Positions 18,172 through 27,810 of a DNA stretch of 64,000 nucleotides are shown here, piece by piece. Made by a program: the position numbers and the translations under genes. The DNA comes from Paraburkholderia adhaesiva (lineage in GTDB: Bacteria > Pseudomonadota > Gammaproteobacteria > Burkholderiales > Burkholderiaceae): NCBI RefSeq assembly GCF_021390575.1, contig NZ_JAJEJQ010000004.1, forward strand, positions 62,001 to 126,000, given 5' to 3'. The number at the start of each line of letters is the position of its first letter. Position 1 is the first letter of the stretch. The notes under the pieces were generated by a model that had not been told where the DNA came from, did not search any database, and saw only the letters and a list, made by a program, of their open reading frames with translations.

Positions 18172-19080
18172 TTATTCACCCGGTTTCTTCTTTGTCTTTT
18201 CCTCCTCTTCTGTTTCCTCTTCCTCATTTTCCTTCCTGTTCTTTTCTGATTCTTTCTCCTCCTCTTCCTCTGCAACGGGTTCCGCCTCTTCCGGTGCCGT
18301 CCGTTCCCCAGTTTCCTCCCCAGGCTCCTTGCCCGTACCGAATTCGGACGGCGTGGGCGCTGTTTCTCCCTCCCCCATTCCGCCACCACCGAATCCTCCG
18401 CCCCCACCAAACTCCGGCATTTCCCCTGTGCCCATATCTGATCCCATGGCGCCGCCCATGTCACCACCTGCCCCCCAGCCGCCAAACCCGCCGCCTTCAC
18501 CGCCCGACATATCCTGTCCTGATGAATACGTGTCGGTACCCGTCGCTTCGGTCGTGCTCTTGTCCTGGATGGTCTTGAACTTTTCGTTGGCGCGGTTGGT
18601 AATCGGCAGCAGCCCCTTGAAGAAGTCCCCAAATGCCTTCTGCAGCTGTTCGATGTGCTCGGTCTGCATGCGGAACACATCCACGAGCGGCTTGCCGTCC
18701 TCGTCCATCGTCGTGAGTTGCGCGAGCTCCGGCAGCATGCCGTTTTCGATCATGTAGAGGCGCACGAAATAGGCTTTGGCCACCTCCTTGAGGACTTCGA
18801 TCTTTGCGGCCACGTCCCCCCCCGTGTCGACGGTAAAGAATTTTTCCGAGAGCCACGCCTCGAGCCCCGCGTCGAGCGCCTTGGTGTACGTTTCAAGGGC
18901 TGTCACCTGGTTTTCGAGCGTCGACGAGTTCGGCCGCGGCAGTGACACCTCGATGTTCATGAGGAATTCGGTAAGAATCTGCCCGATCAGATATTCCTTC
19001 TGTTCCTCTGCGATGTTCCTGTCGCCATCGTTGTCGCCTTTCTCACGAATCGGGCGCTCGGTCACCACGCGCACCTGGGC
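18172..19080 (-). pseudogene. Portal-like protein, 3' part (split by IS element)
   Basis: Codons 717-1018 of the reconstructed portal-like protein, continuing in frame from the piece at 20278-22425 once the IS and one target-site copy are removed (join ...VPADRK / AQVRVVTERPIREKGD...). This part is helical (NIAEEQKEYLIGQILTEFLM, then LENQVTALETYTKALDAG). It then becomes a Gly/Met/Phe-rich linker and ends in a Glu/Lys-rich acidic tail (EEEEEKESEKNRKENEEEE, ending KKKPGE). With the IS in place it has no start codon of its own. The hairpin at 18141-18170 follows directly. Confidence 0.8.
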
Positions 19081-19086
19081 CTTACG
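19081..19086. repeat. Target-site duplication, left copy (right copy 20278-20283)
   Basis: CTTACG flanks both ends of the IS. Because the IS ends could also be read as GGTAATGCCCC, a 4-bp duplication (TTAC) inside it is equally possible; IS3-family elements usually duplicate 3-5 bp. Either choice restores the portal frame. Confidence 0.75.
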
Positions 19087-19124
19087 GTAATGCCCCCGTT
19101 TTCCACGGTGGGCAGAAGTAGAAA

Positions 19125-19925
19125 CTAAGCGGCCATGGCCAGCCGCTGCTTCGGGGTAAAACCGCCCAATGCCATATTCGGGCGCTCGTGATTGTAAATC
19201 CACATCCAGTCGGCCGCCGCTTCGCGAACCTGCTCCAGGTCTTCCCACAGATACTGCGACAACCATTCGTACCGAGCAGTCCGGTTGAACCGTTCGATAT
19301 ACGCATTCTGCTGCGGCTTGCCCGGCTCGATGTATTCCAACCGGATGCCTTGCTTCTGCGTCCACGTCACGATGGCCGCGCTCAGATATTCCGGGCCGTT
19401 GTCGCACCGGATGACCTTCGGCTTGCCTCGCCATTCCATATGCTGCTTCAGCGTGCGAATCACCCGCTCGGATGGCAACGAGAAATCCACCTCGATGCCC
19501 AGCGCCTCGCGGTTGAAATCATCAATCACGTTCAGCGTCCGGATACTGCGCCCGTCAACCAGCTGGTCATGCATGAAGTCCATCGACCACACTTCATTGA
19601 TGGCCTCCGGTACCGATAGCGGCTGCGGCGTTTCCCGCACCAGCCGCTTTTTCGGCTTGATGCGCAGGTTCAGCTCCAGCTCGCGGTAAATCCGGTAAAT
19701 GCGCTTATGGTTCCAGCCGAATCCCTTCACGTTACGCAGGTAGAAGTAGCACAGCAGAAAACCCCAGTTGCGATGGCAACCCGTGATACGCAGCAGCCAG
19801 TTGGCAATCTCTTCGTTCTCCGTGTTCAACTTCGCCTCGTACCGGTAGCACGACTCGCTGATGCCAAACGCCGCGCACGCCACACGAATTGACACGCGCC
19901 GCTGTTGCACAACCCGCTTTGCCAT
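19125..19925 (-). CDS. IS3-family transposase OrfB (DDE catalytic subunit)
   Basis: The 266-residue catalytic part of the transposase. The N-terminal HTH_21-like region (RRVSIRVACAAFGISESCYR, then NHKRIYRIYRELELNLR) is followed by an integrase core with D in WSMDFMHDQL, D in VIRCDNGPEY and E in QNAYIERFNR, the DDE triad. It is expressed mainly as an OrfAB fusion: the frame is open upstream through KVLKPSRRRE to the A AAA AAG slip site at the end of orfA. The C-terminal NHERPNMALGGFTPKQRL is typical of the family. Confidence 0.95.
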   Translation of the reverse strand: MAKRVVQQRRVSIRVACAAFGISESCYRYEAKLNTENEEIANWLLRITGCHRNWGFLLCYFYLRNVKGFGWNHKRIYRIYRELELNLRIKPKKRLVRETPQPLSVPEAINEVWSMDFMHDQLVDGRSIRTLNVIDDFNREALGIEVDFSLPSERVIRTLKQHMEWRGKPKVIRCDNGPEYLSAAIVTWTQKQGIRLEYIEPGKPQQNAYIERFNRTARYEWLSQYLWEDLEQVREAAADWMWIYNHERPNMALGGFTPKQRLAMAA

Positions 19926-19945
19926 CTCGCGCCGACGAGATGGCT

Positions 19946-20212
19946 TCAGAACTTTTTTTGCAGTGCCTCCGAGGCAATCTCAGCCTTGAGCTTCTCCTCG
20001 ATGTACATCTTGCGAAGCCGGGCATTCTCCGCCTCCAGTTCCTTCATGCGCGACATCATCGACGCGTCCATGCCGCCGTACTTCGAGCGCCATTTATAAA
20101 ACGTCGCCGAACTGATGCCCAGCTCCCGGCACAGCTCCGGCACCGCCAGTCCGGCCTCCGCGCGCTTGAGCGCCTCCAGTATCTGGCTGTCCGTGAATCT
20201 CGACTTCTTCAT
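19946..20212 (-). CDS. IS3-family transposase OrfA (DNA-binding subunit)
   Basis: An 88-residue protein with an N-terminal helix-turn-helix (SRFTDSQILEALKRAEAG, then CRELGISSATFYKWRSKYGG) and a C-terminal leucine-zipper-like helix (MKELEAENARLRKMYIEEKL). It binds the IS ends and dimerises with OrfB. It ends LQKKF just after the A7 slip site at 19953-19959, where -1 slippage produces the OrfAB transposase. Confidence 0.93.
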   Translation of the reverse strand: MKKSRFTDSQILEALKRAEAGLAVPELCRELGISSATFYKWRSKYGGMDASMMSRMKELEAENARLRKMYIEEKLKAEIASEALQKKF

Positions 20213-20277
20213 CTGCAGAACTCCCTCTTAACGAGAAAATTCTACTTCTCCCGACGATGGATTTGCGGGGGCATTAC

Positions 20278-22425
20278 CTTACGATCAGCCGGAACTTCCG
20301 CGTGCAACCGTGACCATTGCCGCGCCTCCTGCCGGTCCTCCTGATCGAATTTGAGCTTGGCGAAGTTATCGCGCAGAATCTGCAACATGTCCTCCATCGT
20401 CTCCTGCGTGTTCATCACGTGAATGCGCATGTGGGCTGCGAGCTGCGGATGGAATTCATCCTGCAGCTGCATCACGCGCTTGGACATGAGCGTGTTGCTG
20501 GTAACAATCGAGGTCGCAAACTCAGGCTGGCTCGCGGTGTCGATGAGCTCGGGGGGCGTGCCTACCTTCATGAGCGCGCGCTTGCGCAGGTTGTCTTCGA
20601 GATCGGTGTCGGGCTTGGCGTAGTTCGTATTCTTCTCGCCAAAATCGATATTCACATCCGGATAGCCCGGATGCCCCTCGACCACGAAATTGAACCCGGC
20701 ACGCCCGATAAAATCCAGCACATCGTAGGGCGAGCTGATCCCCACCGGCATCTGGTTCGAGCGCAGACGCGCGGTTTCATTCATGATCGTTTCCATCGTC
20801 TTCTCGGGGTTCGGGTCCTCCTCATCGAGCTTGATCTTCACGTCGGTGCGCGCGATCGAATTGCGCACGCCTGCCATCACGTTCGCGAAAAGCAGCGTGG
20901 TACGCAAGCCATTGAGGATGCGGATCTCGTCAAGCAGCGACTCGCCGATGCCGTTCTCGTTGTAGCGGAACGCGAAATACGTCATGAACTCCGCAGGGAT
21001 GAAGAGCAACTGGCTGTTCTGGCGCGCGAGCGCCCGCGCGAACATCACCCGGTAGACCTCCTCGCGGCGCGCGAGCTCCACCCCCGAGCCATAGACGCCG
21101 TTGCGCAGGCGCGCGAGCAGGTCCTGCTCGATCATGTCGCCATAGACACGGGCGCTGTAGTCGATCGACTCGCGGTTCGTGATGTTGAAGCCCTCCATCT
21201 GGGACTTCACCTTGTTCATCATCGCCGAGGGAAACGAGCCGCCCGTATTGAGCTGCTGCGTCATCTGCTGGTACGAGTCGGTGATCGCCTGGCGCACGAT
21301 CGGATGCCCCTCCATGTCGAGCAGCACGAAAAATCCGACCTGGTGCTCGGGGGTGCCCGGCACGTGAACTGGAATCACCGCTTCCGAAGGGATGTGCATC
21401 GTGAGGGGACTCCCCACCGTGCGGCGCGTGAGCTGCTCCTGGGTCTTGACACTCGCAATCGGCTGGTAGCCGTACTGCCGGTTGCGGTAGAGCAGTCCCG
21501 TGAGTTCGCGGTCGTTCATCTGGGCGATCGACCGTTCACCCAACCCCGCGCGACCGTAGCCAACCGACTCCAGCGCGGGAGACTTCAATGATTCGAGAAT
21601 CCGGCGCTCGCGGATCTTCTGTTTGATCTCGGGGATCTTCAGCACCGTCGGATTGTCGGTAACGGTGAGAAATACGTCGGGGACCGGTAGCGGCTGGGTG
21701 AAGGCGAGTTCAAACCTCACCTGCCCGAGATGCCGGTTGTCCCACGCGTTGAAATGCGGCTCGGCGAACGACTCGGCAGAAATGCCTGTCGTCTTCTGCT
21801 CGGTGGGGGCGGATTTCTGCACAGGCCCGAGGATGCCGAGCGGTCGCAGCGTTCCGTCCGCGTAGATGTGCTCCGAGAGCGCTTCCATCGACAGGCGCTG
21901 CTCGCCATTGATCACGGCATCCACCGAGTTTTCCGGAATCACGGCGACGGGCCATGAGCCAGTCTGGAAAAGTGCCGTCCTCAGGATCTCGGGAATCAGT
22001 GCCTTGATCTTATGGACCTGCTCAAAGTGCCGCCGGTAGCGGTCGATGAGCGCCCCGCTCACGTCGGGCGGCATCAGGCCCTCCGGTGGCGTGAAGGTCA
22101 GGTCGATCGACATCATGTCCTTGGGCGAGCCGATGCTCGCCACCAGCACCTGCTGCGCGAGCTCCATGTCGGGCAGCAGGCCCATCACCGTTTCCGCGTC
22201 GTTAATGTTGCGCGCGGTCTGCTCCGCGGCATTGCGGAACTCATACAGGTTGGGCTGCGTGATCTCCCTTTGTCCTGTCTGGCTGTACTGCGGGGGATTG
22301 ACCGGGGGCACGAGCTTGGCGAGGATCGCGGCCGTCTGCGGGTCGCGGCGCACCAGTTGCAGGACGTGGAACTTCTTGCCGGTGGCAGCGGATTCGATCA
22401 CCCGCCGGTAGGCGCTTGAGCTCAT
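20278..22425 (-). pseudogene. Portal-like protein of a large myophage, 5' part (split by IS element)
   Basis: The first 716 codons of a reconstructed 1018-residue protein. It resembles portal (portal vertex) proteins that form the dodecamer through which DNA enters the head: an early RNINDAETVMGLLPDMELAQ segment, a beta-rich middle (VIPVHVPGTPEHQVGFFVLL), and a helical YFAFRYNENGIGESLLDEI region. A late segment, RKRALMKVGTPPELIDTASQ, resembles T4 gp20-type portals. Similarity is judged by pattern only. The IS inserted after codon 716 adds an out-of-frame tail (VMPPQIHRREK) and stop. A truncated portal would not support assembly, so the provirus is probably defective unless another copy exists. 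Confidence 0.7.
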
Positions 22426-22512
22426 GGGATGTCCCCCTGTTTCCGTTCCGGTAGCTGGTCCAGCAGCCCTGTTTCAGTGGCCCATTCAGGAACCCACCCG
22501 TGGAGCACTGTC

Positions 22513-24846
22513 GTGGCGTCGAGCAATTCGAGTGAACTACAGGTCTATCTGGACCAGTGCATCGCGCTTGCGAGCACCCTCGTCGTGAAGTCGCAGGAAA
22601 GCGTCGATGGACTGAACCAGTATGTGCAGGATTACTACGGAACAGGCACGTTTGACGAAACGGACCCAACGACCTGGAAGTACTACATGAATCTGGCGGG
22701 CCAGTATCACCCGACCGATACGATGATGCAGGTGAAGTCCCTCGACACCATGCAGGTCATCGATTTCACCGTCGCGAATCTGATGGTCCACACGGCCACG
22801 GCCGGCGCTTACCAGTTCAATACCTGGGAATACCAGCAGCTCGTCACGCAATATCCGAACCAGGTGTTCCTGATCCTCGGCGTCATCTATCCGGCGGACC
22901 TGCCCACGGCCATCAGTGCGGCGGACGGCACCATCCTCGGCTGGCCCGCCTCGCTCATTGAAGTCAACGAAGCAAGCCTCGTGAACAAACTGGAACAGTG
23001 GGTCAAGGCTTTCAAGGCGCGCTGGTTCAATCCCCAGTACGGCGTGAGCGACGAGCTCTACTTCACGGTACAGAATTCGAACCTGTACTACGGCCTGATC
23101 ATGGCGATCATCGCGTATCGCCTCGAAGCCTGTGGCACGGCCGAGGCCCACAGCTATCACGTCAGGCAGTATCTCGCCTCACATCTCGCGCTCGATGCGT
23201 ACTACGACCAGCTCACGCTTGAGCAGTCGATCTGGCTGTATCGCAACATCAACTACCTCGAGCGCAACGCCGGCAAGCAGTCAACCTTCCGCACCCTGAT
23301 CCAGAAGCTCCTCACCGACCGGGGCATACCGCTTGCCGCCTACGTGATGAACCACAACGTGTCGGCGATGCCCGACGACCTCTATCCCACCGTCGAATTC
23401 GATGCCGTGCCGCTCAATCTGGGCTACAGCGCGGTGGCCGACACGACGTGGACGCTCGACCAGTTGCTGGACAACGAGCAGCCGGTGGCCACAGGCAATG
23501 CGCTGATCCAGCCGGACGTGGAAGCCGATATCCAGACGCGTCTGGAAAATTCCCGCTCGAACACCCTGCCCACCAAGGTGCTCAATTCGGCCATGATCGA
23601 CATGTCTGAAACGGGGCCCTGGACGCTCACGGACCTCCTGCTGCACCACTGGGCGTTCTTCAGCAACCGGGGCCTCTATACGGCGTTTCTCGTGGTGAAC
23701 AATCCGGTGACGGGCGAGCCGATCGTGCCAATGACCGCGCAGGATGGCTTCACCTTCATGATCTACTGCTTCTGCCAGTCGGCCGGTTTTGATCTTACGA
23801 ACGAACCCGTTCCGTCCGTCATCGCCACGCGCGTGCAGCGCATCCCGACACCCTCTGTCGACGACCTGATGTCGGTGGTCGACACGACGCTCGTGACACA
23901 GGATATCGCCGCGCTGGCGCTATCCTGGCAGCCGGCGATCGCGCCGATGATATCGGTCGATGCCTTCTGCGCCACCGTCAACTCGATCTGGCAGGCCAGT
24001 ACTAACCAGTGGAAGCTCATCGGTTTTCAGGAACATCAGGCGCGCCGCGGCATGGTCTCTGGCATGGTCGAGCGGATCTACTCCGACAACGTGATCCAGC
24101 TCGGCGATGGTGCCAGCAGCGGCAATGGCGAGACCTACGCGCAATGGTTCAAATTGCGCAACATCGACATCACGGTGTTCTCGGCCGACGACTACGGCCT
24201 GATGTACCAGTCGCTCGTCGAGGCGGCCACCGGCGTGAACCTGCAGTCGACGCACTCGGTCGCGAACCTGCAGGCCGCCATGCTCGCGATGATGCAGAAG
24301 CTCTCCAGCTACAGCATCCAGTTCATCTCCGAAATCAACGACTCGACGATCCAGGATGTGGGCTCGGCCATCATACGAACCGGCGACAACCTCACCTTCT
24401 CCACGGAAGACGTCTATGACGAGATCTTCGGCGCCGGGTTCGTTCGTCAGCGTGTGGCGCCTGCGCTGAACTTCACGTGCGAGATCAACGCGGCGCGCAT
24501 GGACCACCCCGGCAACCGGCTCACCACATCCGCACAACTTGCTGTCAATGACCGCATTGGCCTGAAGGTCCAGACGACCCGCATCCCCCTTGAAGTGTCC
24601 GGCTTTGTGGGCATGGCGGGGCTTGACGTGCGCTCAACCGTCCGGGTTCAAACCGGCAGTCCGGTTATCCCGCCCCTGATCGGCATCGAGAACTGGCTGG
24701 CGCTGCCTGAGGCCGAGCGCGCCGCCTCCATTGTCAGCATCTGGCCACCCTCCTACCAGAGCCCGGATAACCCGCTGCCACAGATGTCCCGTATCTGGCC
24801 CGTGCGCAATCTCACCGGCCTCGTCTACACGCCACCGACCGAATAG
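22513..24846 (+). CDS. Large virion structural protein of jumbo-phage type
   Basis: A 777-residue protein started at GTG 22513, which has GGAG 7 nt upstream; an in-frame ATG at 22429 lacks such a site and lies next to the divergent portal start. There is no signal peptide, membrane span or catalytic motif. Composition (Asn/Gln/Thr/aromatic rich, mixed alpha/beta) and neighbours (divergent portal-like gene, co-directional virion protein downstream) indicate a structural protein. I cannot assign a position in the virion. Confidence 0.6.
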   Translation: MASSNSSELQVYLDQCIALASTLVVKSQESVDGLNQYVQDYYGTGTFDETDPTTWKYYMNLAGQYHPTDTMMQVKSLDTMQVIDFTVANLMVHTATAGAYQFNTWEYQQLVTQYPNQVFLILGVIYPADLPTAISAADGTILGWPASLIEVNEASLVNKLEQWVKAFKARWFNPQYGVSDELYFTVQNSNLYYGLIMAIIAYRLEACGTAEAHSYHVRQYLASHLALDAYYDQLTLEQSIWLYRNINYLERNAGKQSTFRTLIQKLLTDRGIPLAAYVMNHNVSAMPDDLYPTVEFDAVPLNLGYSAVADTTWTLDQLLDNEQPVATGNALIQPDVEADIQTRLENSRSNTLPTKVLNSAMIDMSETGPWTLTDLLLHHWAFFSNRGLYTAFLVVNNPVTGEPIVPMTAQDGFTFMIYCFCQSAGFDLTNEPVPSVIATRVQRIPTPSVDDLMSVVDTTLVTQDIAALALSWQPAIAPMISVDAFCATVNSIWQASTNQWKLIGFQEHQARRGMVSGMVERIYSDNVIQLGDGASSGNGETYAQWFKLRNIDITVFSADDYGLMYQSLVEAATGVNLQSTHSVANLQAAMLAMMQKLSSYSIQFISEINDSTIQDVGSAIIRTGDNLTFSTEDVYDEIFGAGFVRQRVAPALNFTCEINAARMDHPGNRLTTSAQLAVNDRIGLKVQTTRIPLEVSGFVGMAGLDVRSTVRVQTGSPVIPPLIGIENWLALPEAERAASIVSIWPPSYQSPDNPLPQMSRIWPVRNLTGLVYTPPTE

Positions 24847-24908
24847 AAACCGCTGCAGATTCCCCTCGGTTTCGCATCAGTTTTCCTTCTCCTGTCAAAT
24901 CGGTCAAT

Positions 24909-25772
24909 ATGGAGTCCGAAGTGGAACAAAGTCAGCGTACCGCATGGGGGGCCTATCTGCAGACCTGCCTGCTGCAAAACCTGCCGTTCACGATGATGGC
25001 CAACACCACGCTGAACGAGAAGTTTGGCGTGCAGGCAGGCGTGGCCCCCTCCCCCGGCATTCTCCCCTCGCAGCGTTATTACTGCATCGGCAACGGCGGC
25101 GCGGGCGTGACCGCCGGCGCCGACAACGTCGCGCTCTCCCAGCCACTGCAGCATCAGGCCACCGATGCGACGCTCTTCAATCATCTGCCCTTCATCATGC
25201 GGCCGGTGAGTGCCGATCTCAGTGCCTCGCAGATGGCGCAATATGCGCTGCGTCAGGTCATCACCTGGAACAGCGTCGTCTATGCGGCCTATTTCCTGCG
25301 CCGCATAGACTTTACGGGCGTAGGCGTCGAACTGGACATGGTGACGACCTCCAGTGGCGTCGCCACCACCACCCCCTATGTGCCCGACGCCACGAACCTC
25401 AACCCGCAGCCGTCGATGCCGGCCAGTGGCACGATCAATATCCTCTCCGGGGACTTCATCACGGCCGCGGCCATCGTCACGCTGTCGTTTAGCGCGCAGG
25501 ACGTCACGGAGCTACTGAACTGCACCAACATCATCTATGGCGACTCCACCTACGCGATTGTCAACGAGATTGGCCTCGTGAGCGGCGTGGACAAGGTCGT
25601 CAATGTGCCCGTCTCCGGCGGCTCGTTCAACATGAACGAGGTCATCTGCGCGCAGATCTGTTCGTTCTTTAATACCTACCAGGCGATGAATTACCAGAAC
25701 GGCGGCGTGAACATCTCATTGTCGATCGGGGCCACCGAACCGCTCTTTACCTTACAGCCAGCCACAAGCTAG
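24909..25772 (+). CDS. Putative virion structural protein
   Basis: A 287-residue protein with predominantly beta-type sequence (YYCIGNGGAGVTAGADNVAL, then RRIDFTGVGVELDMVTTSSG). It has no catalytic motif, signal or membrane span. It follows the 777-residue structural protein by 62 nt and precedes the RuvC-like gene by 8 nt, suggesting one transcript. The type of sequence is common among jumbo-phage virion proteins, but the specific function is unknown. Confidence 0.5.
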   Translation: MESEVEQSQRTAWGAYLQTCLLQNLPFTMMANTTLNEKFGVQAGVAPSPGILPSQRYYCIGNGGAGVTAGADNVALSQPLQHQATDATLFNHLPFIMRPVSADLSASQMAQYALRQVITWNSVVYAAYFLRRIDFTGVGVELDMVTTSSGVATTTPYVPDATNLNPQPSMPASGTINILSGDFITAAAIVTLSFSAQDVTELLNCTNIIYGDSTYAIVNEIGLVSGVDKVVNVPVSGGSFNMNEVICAQICSFFNTYQAMNYQNGGVNISLSIGATEPLFTLQPATS

Positions 25773-25780
25773 GGGGCGCC

Positions 25781-26359
25781 ATGCCGACCGGTTCCCCGTG
25801 CGAACTCGCGATCGCCGGTATCGATCCAGGGAGCGTGCATCTGGGTACCACCATCCTGCGCCTGAACCTGGCCACGCTTGCCATTACCGGCACTTCTGCC
25901 CGCACCCTTGAAGCTCCACGGGAGGGTGCCGGACTGTGGACCACCCAGCTCTTTGGCGAGCGCATTGCGCGCATCGCCTCGCTCGAAGACGCGCTCCTCG
26001 CATTTTTTCGCGAGGCCGATCCCTGCATGATCGCCTGCGAGGCCCCCTTCATCAACCTGCGACGCCCCCAGGCCCATGGCGTCCTCACCGAGGTGATCTG
26101 TGGCATCAGGCGGGCCGTGATGCGCTACGACACATGGAAGCCGCTTTATCTGATCGATCCCGCCCGTGTGAAAAACGCCGTCGGCGCAAAAGGCAATGCG
26201 GACAAGGCGGCGATAAAAGCCGCAGTCCTGCACCTGCGCGACCTGCATTACGACGGCGAAATCCCGCTCACGCTGCTCGACGAGCACAGCCTTGACGCCA
26301 TCGCGGTGGCTTACGCTCATCGCAAGGCGTGGATGGAGTCGCTATGTTTGGCAAACTGA
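25781..26359 (+). CDS. RuvC-like Holliday junction resolvase
   Basis: A 192-residue RNase H-fold nuclease. The RuvC-type acidic residues are visible: D15 in AGIDPGS, E87 in IACEAPF, and D172 (with E168 nearby) in LDEHSLDAIAVAYAH. Lys-rich KNAVGAKGNADKAAIK precedes the last motif, as in RuvC. In phages such enzymes resolve four-way junctions before packaging. It forms a tight cluster with the preceding structural gene (8-nt gap) and overlaps the spanin gene by 16 nt. With the Rad50-like and RecA-like genes it completes a phage recombination set. Confidence 0.85.
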   Translation: MPTGSPCELAIAGIDPGSVHLGTTILRLNLATLAITGTSARTLEAPREGAGLWTTQLFGERIARIASLEDALLAFFREADPCMIACEAPFINLRRPQAHGVLTEVICGIRRAVMRYDTWKPLYLIDPARVKNAVGAKGNADKAAIKAAVLHLRDLHYDGEIPLTLLDEHSLDAIAVAYAHRKAWMESLCLAN

Positions 26360-27075
26360 AGGAGTACGCCGACATCCTGATCGGCGTCGGGGCGCTCATC
26401 GTGCTGGTGGCGCTCATCGACTTTGGCGCCTGGCAGTGGCACAAGGTCAGGGTCCTCAACCAGAGTCTCGAGGCGGCCCAGCTGCAGGTTGACCAGCTGC
26501 AGGTCGCCAACCGCAATCTCACCCTGCAACTGCAGCTTGCCCAGACGCTTAACCGTGTCAACGACGCGGTCGTCACCGCCACGCTCGAGGAGCACGCGCA
26601 GATGACGGCTACGCAGCAGACGATCACCTCCACCATCCAGACCCAGATCGCAGCGGTGCAGAAAAAATACGAACCGGCACCCGGCGAGACCAAAACCCAG
26701 ACGCACATCGAAGCCGAGGCGCGTGAGATCAGCGAGATCCAGCTCGACGGCATGTGGAAATCCTTCTGTACCGCAGCGCCACCGGGGACCCGGGGCTGTA
26801 CAGAATTTACTTCATCGCGTGATCCTGTAGCCCGCGCACTGGCATCAGCACCGATTCCGGTGCTGCTGGCCAGCACCGACGCGGCCTCTCGCCAGAACGG
26901 GCGGCCGATGCGCGCAACCGTCCCCGAACCCGGGAGCGAAACCGATGAAGCCATGCACTGTGATTGCCGCGCAGGTCCTCGCGATCTGTCTGGCGGCCTG
27001 CCAGACGCCCTCTCCCACCGTGGTGAACCACTACCAGACGATCCTGCCGGAGATTCCGTCGGTCCTGATGGCTGA
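26344..27075 (+). CDS. Inner-membrane spanin-like protein (Rz-type)
   Basis: A 243-residue protein with one N-terminal membrane segment (ILIGVGALIVLVALIDFGAW) followed by a long Gln/Leu-rich coiled coil (residues ~35-110). This is the layout of i-spanins, which bridge inner and outer membranes to finish lysis. Its 3' third overlaps the start of a small lipoprotein gene in another frame (26945-27075), the classic Rz/Rz1 nested arrangement. The ATG at 26344 overlaps the end of the RuvC-like gene. The C-terminal ~45 residues are read across the lipoprotein start. Confidence 0.72.
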   Translation: MFGKLKEYADILIGVGALIVLVALIDFGAWQWHKVRVLNQSLEAAQLQVDQLQVANRNLTLQLQLAQTLNRVNDAVVTATLEEHAQMTATQQTITSTIQTQIAAVQKKYEPAPGETKTQTHIEAEAREISEIQLDGMWKSFCTAAPPGTRGCTEFTSSRDPVARALASAPIPVLLASTDAASRQNGRPMRATVPEPGSETDEAMHCDCRAGPRDLSGGLPDALSHRGEPLPDDPAGDSVGPDG

Positions 27076-27283
27076 CTGCCCGGTGGCGCCGCCCCCCGAT
27101 CGGGAGCAATACCTGGCGAGCGACTGGCAGGGCAAGGAAAACCTGCTCGCGCAGGCCTACATCGCACAGACCACGAATCTGGCCAGCTGCAATATCGACA
27201 AGAAAAACCTGCGCACCTGGTGGGCGCAGACGCGCGAGGCGGTGGAGAAAGCCAATGCAGCCGGTGAGAAGGCAGCGCCATGA
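26945..27283 (+). CDS. Outer-membrane spanin-like lipoprotein (Rz1-type)
   Basis: A 112-residue lipoprotein: signal MKPCTVIAAQVLAICLAAC with lipobox LAAC (Cys19). The mature part has PPPD and SDWQGKENLLAQAYIAQT, similar to larger Rz1-like proteins. It begins inside the Rz-like gene and ends with ATGA overlapping the next membrane-protein gene. This order supports an o-spanin role: pairing with the Rz-like protein across the periplasm and fusing the membranes at lysis. Confidence 0.75.
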   Translation: MKPCTVIAAQVLAICLAACQTPSPTVVNHYQTILPEIPSVLMADCPVAPPPDREQYLASDWQGKENLLAQAYIAQTTNLASCNIDKKNLRTWWAQTREAVEKANAAGEKAAP

Positions 27284-27768
27284 GCGCAGACATCACCCAG
27301 GCGGTCAGGCTCATGCTCCGCGATGTCGAGGACGCGACGCTGCTAAAGGACACGGAGGACGGCCCGCATTCGCTGCACGACCTACTGCTCGCCTGGCAGA
27401 TGCTCGCCGCGGACGATGCGCATCTGCCCACGCTCACCCCCGAGTCCACGGCGGGCCAACTCAAGGAGGCCATCGCAGAACTCGACCCCGCCCATGCTCT
27501 GATCGTGCTGGCCCGATACAGGGCACAGGACAGCCACGCACACAAGCATGCCCGGCTGGACTCCACGCCGGACCGGCTGCACATCGCCAGCATGCAGACC
27601 CAGATCTATGTGCTCGCACTCGTGCTCGCCGTGATGCTCGCGCTCGGTACGGTATTCGCCGCGCTCGCCGTCTTCATTCACCTCGGACTGGTGACACCCA
27701 CTGCGGCACTGCAGGACATGCTGCAGACCCTGCGCGACGCGCTCAGAACGTTCACGAGATTCGACTGA
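27280..27768 (+). CDS. Single-span membrane protein in lysis cluster
   Basis: A 162-residue protein with a soluble acidic N-terminal domain (~105 residues) and one strong membrane segment near the C-terminus (IYVLALVLAVMLALGTVFAAL). It starts by ATGA overlap with the Rz1-like gene, so translation is probably coupled. By position it could be a holin, antiholin or lysis regulator. I recognise no family, and the late, single membrane segment is unusual for a holin. Confidence 0.6.
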   Translation: MSADITQAVRLMLRDVEDATLLKDTEDGPHSLHDLLLAWQMLAADDAHLPTLTPESTAGQLKEAIAELDPAHALIVLARYRAQDSHAHKHARLDSTPDRLHIASMQTQIYVLALVLAVMLALGTVFAALAVFIHLGLVTPTAALQDMLQTLRDALRTFTRFD

Positions 27769-27810
27769 CTGCAATCCCGGTACGCAGTGACAAAACCTGG
27801 AGAATGCTTC

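Larger units (their letters stand above)
19087..20277 (-). mobile_element. IS3-family insertion sequence (about 1.19 kb)
   Basis: The element is bounded by imperfect inverted repeats starting GTAATGCCCCCG at one end and the complement of the same at the other, with AGAAGTAGAA also shared 20-30 bp in. It carries the standard orfA and orfB pair on the minus strand with a slippery A7 at 19953-19959 for a -1 frameshift. It is flanked by short target duplications and appears intact, so it could still be mobile. It has inserted into the portal-like gene of the phage block. The IS group was not determined. Confidence 0.95.

Noticed and set aside
19301..19434. Extended start for the portal 3' piece inside the IS
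   Set aside because: The first ~115 residues of that frame are read through the transposase gene in another frame and are an artefact of the insertion.
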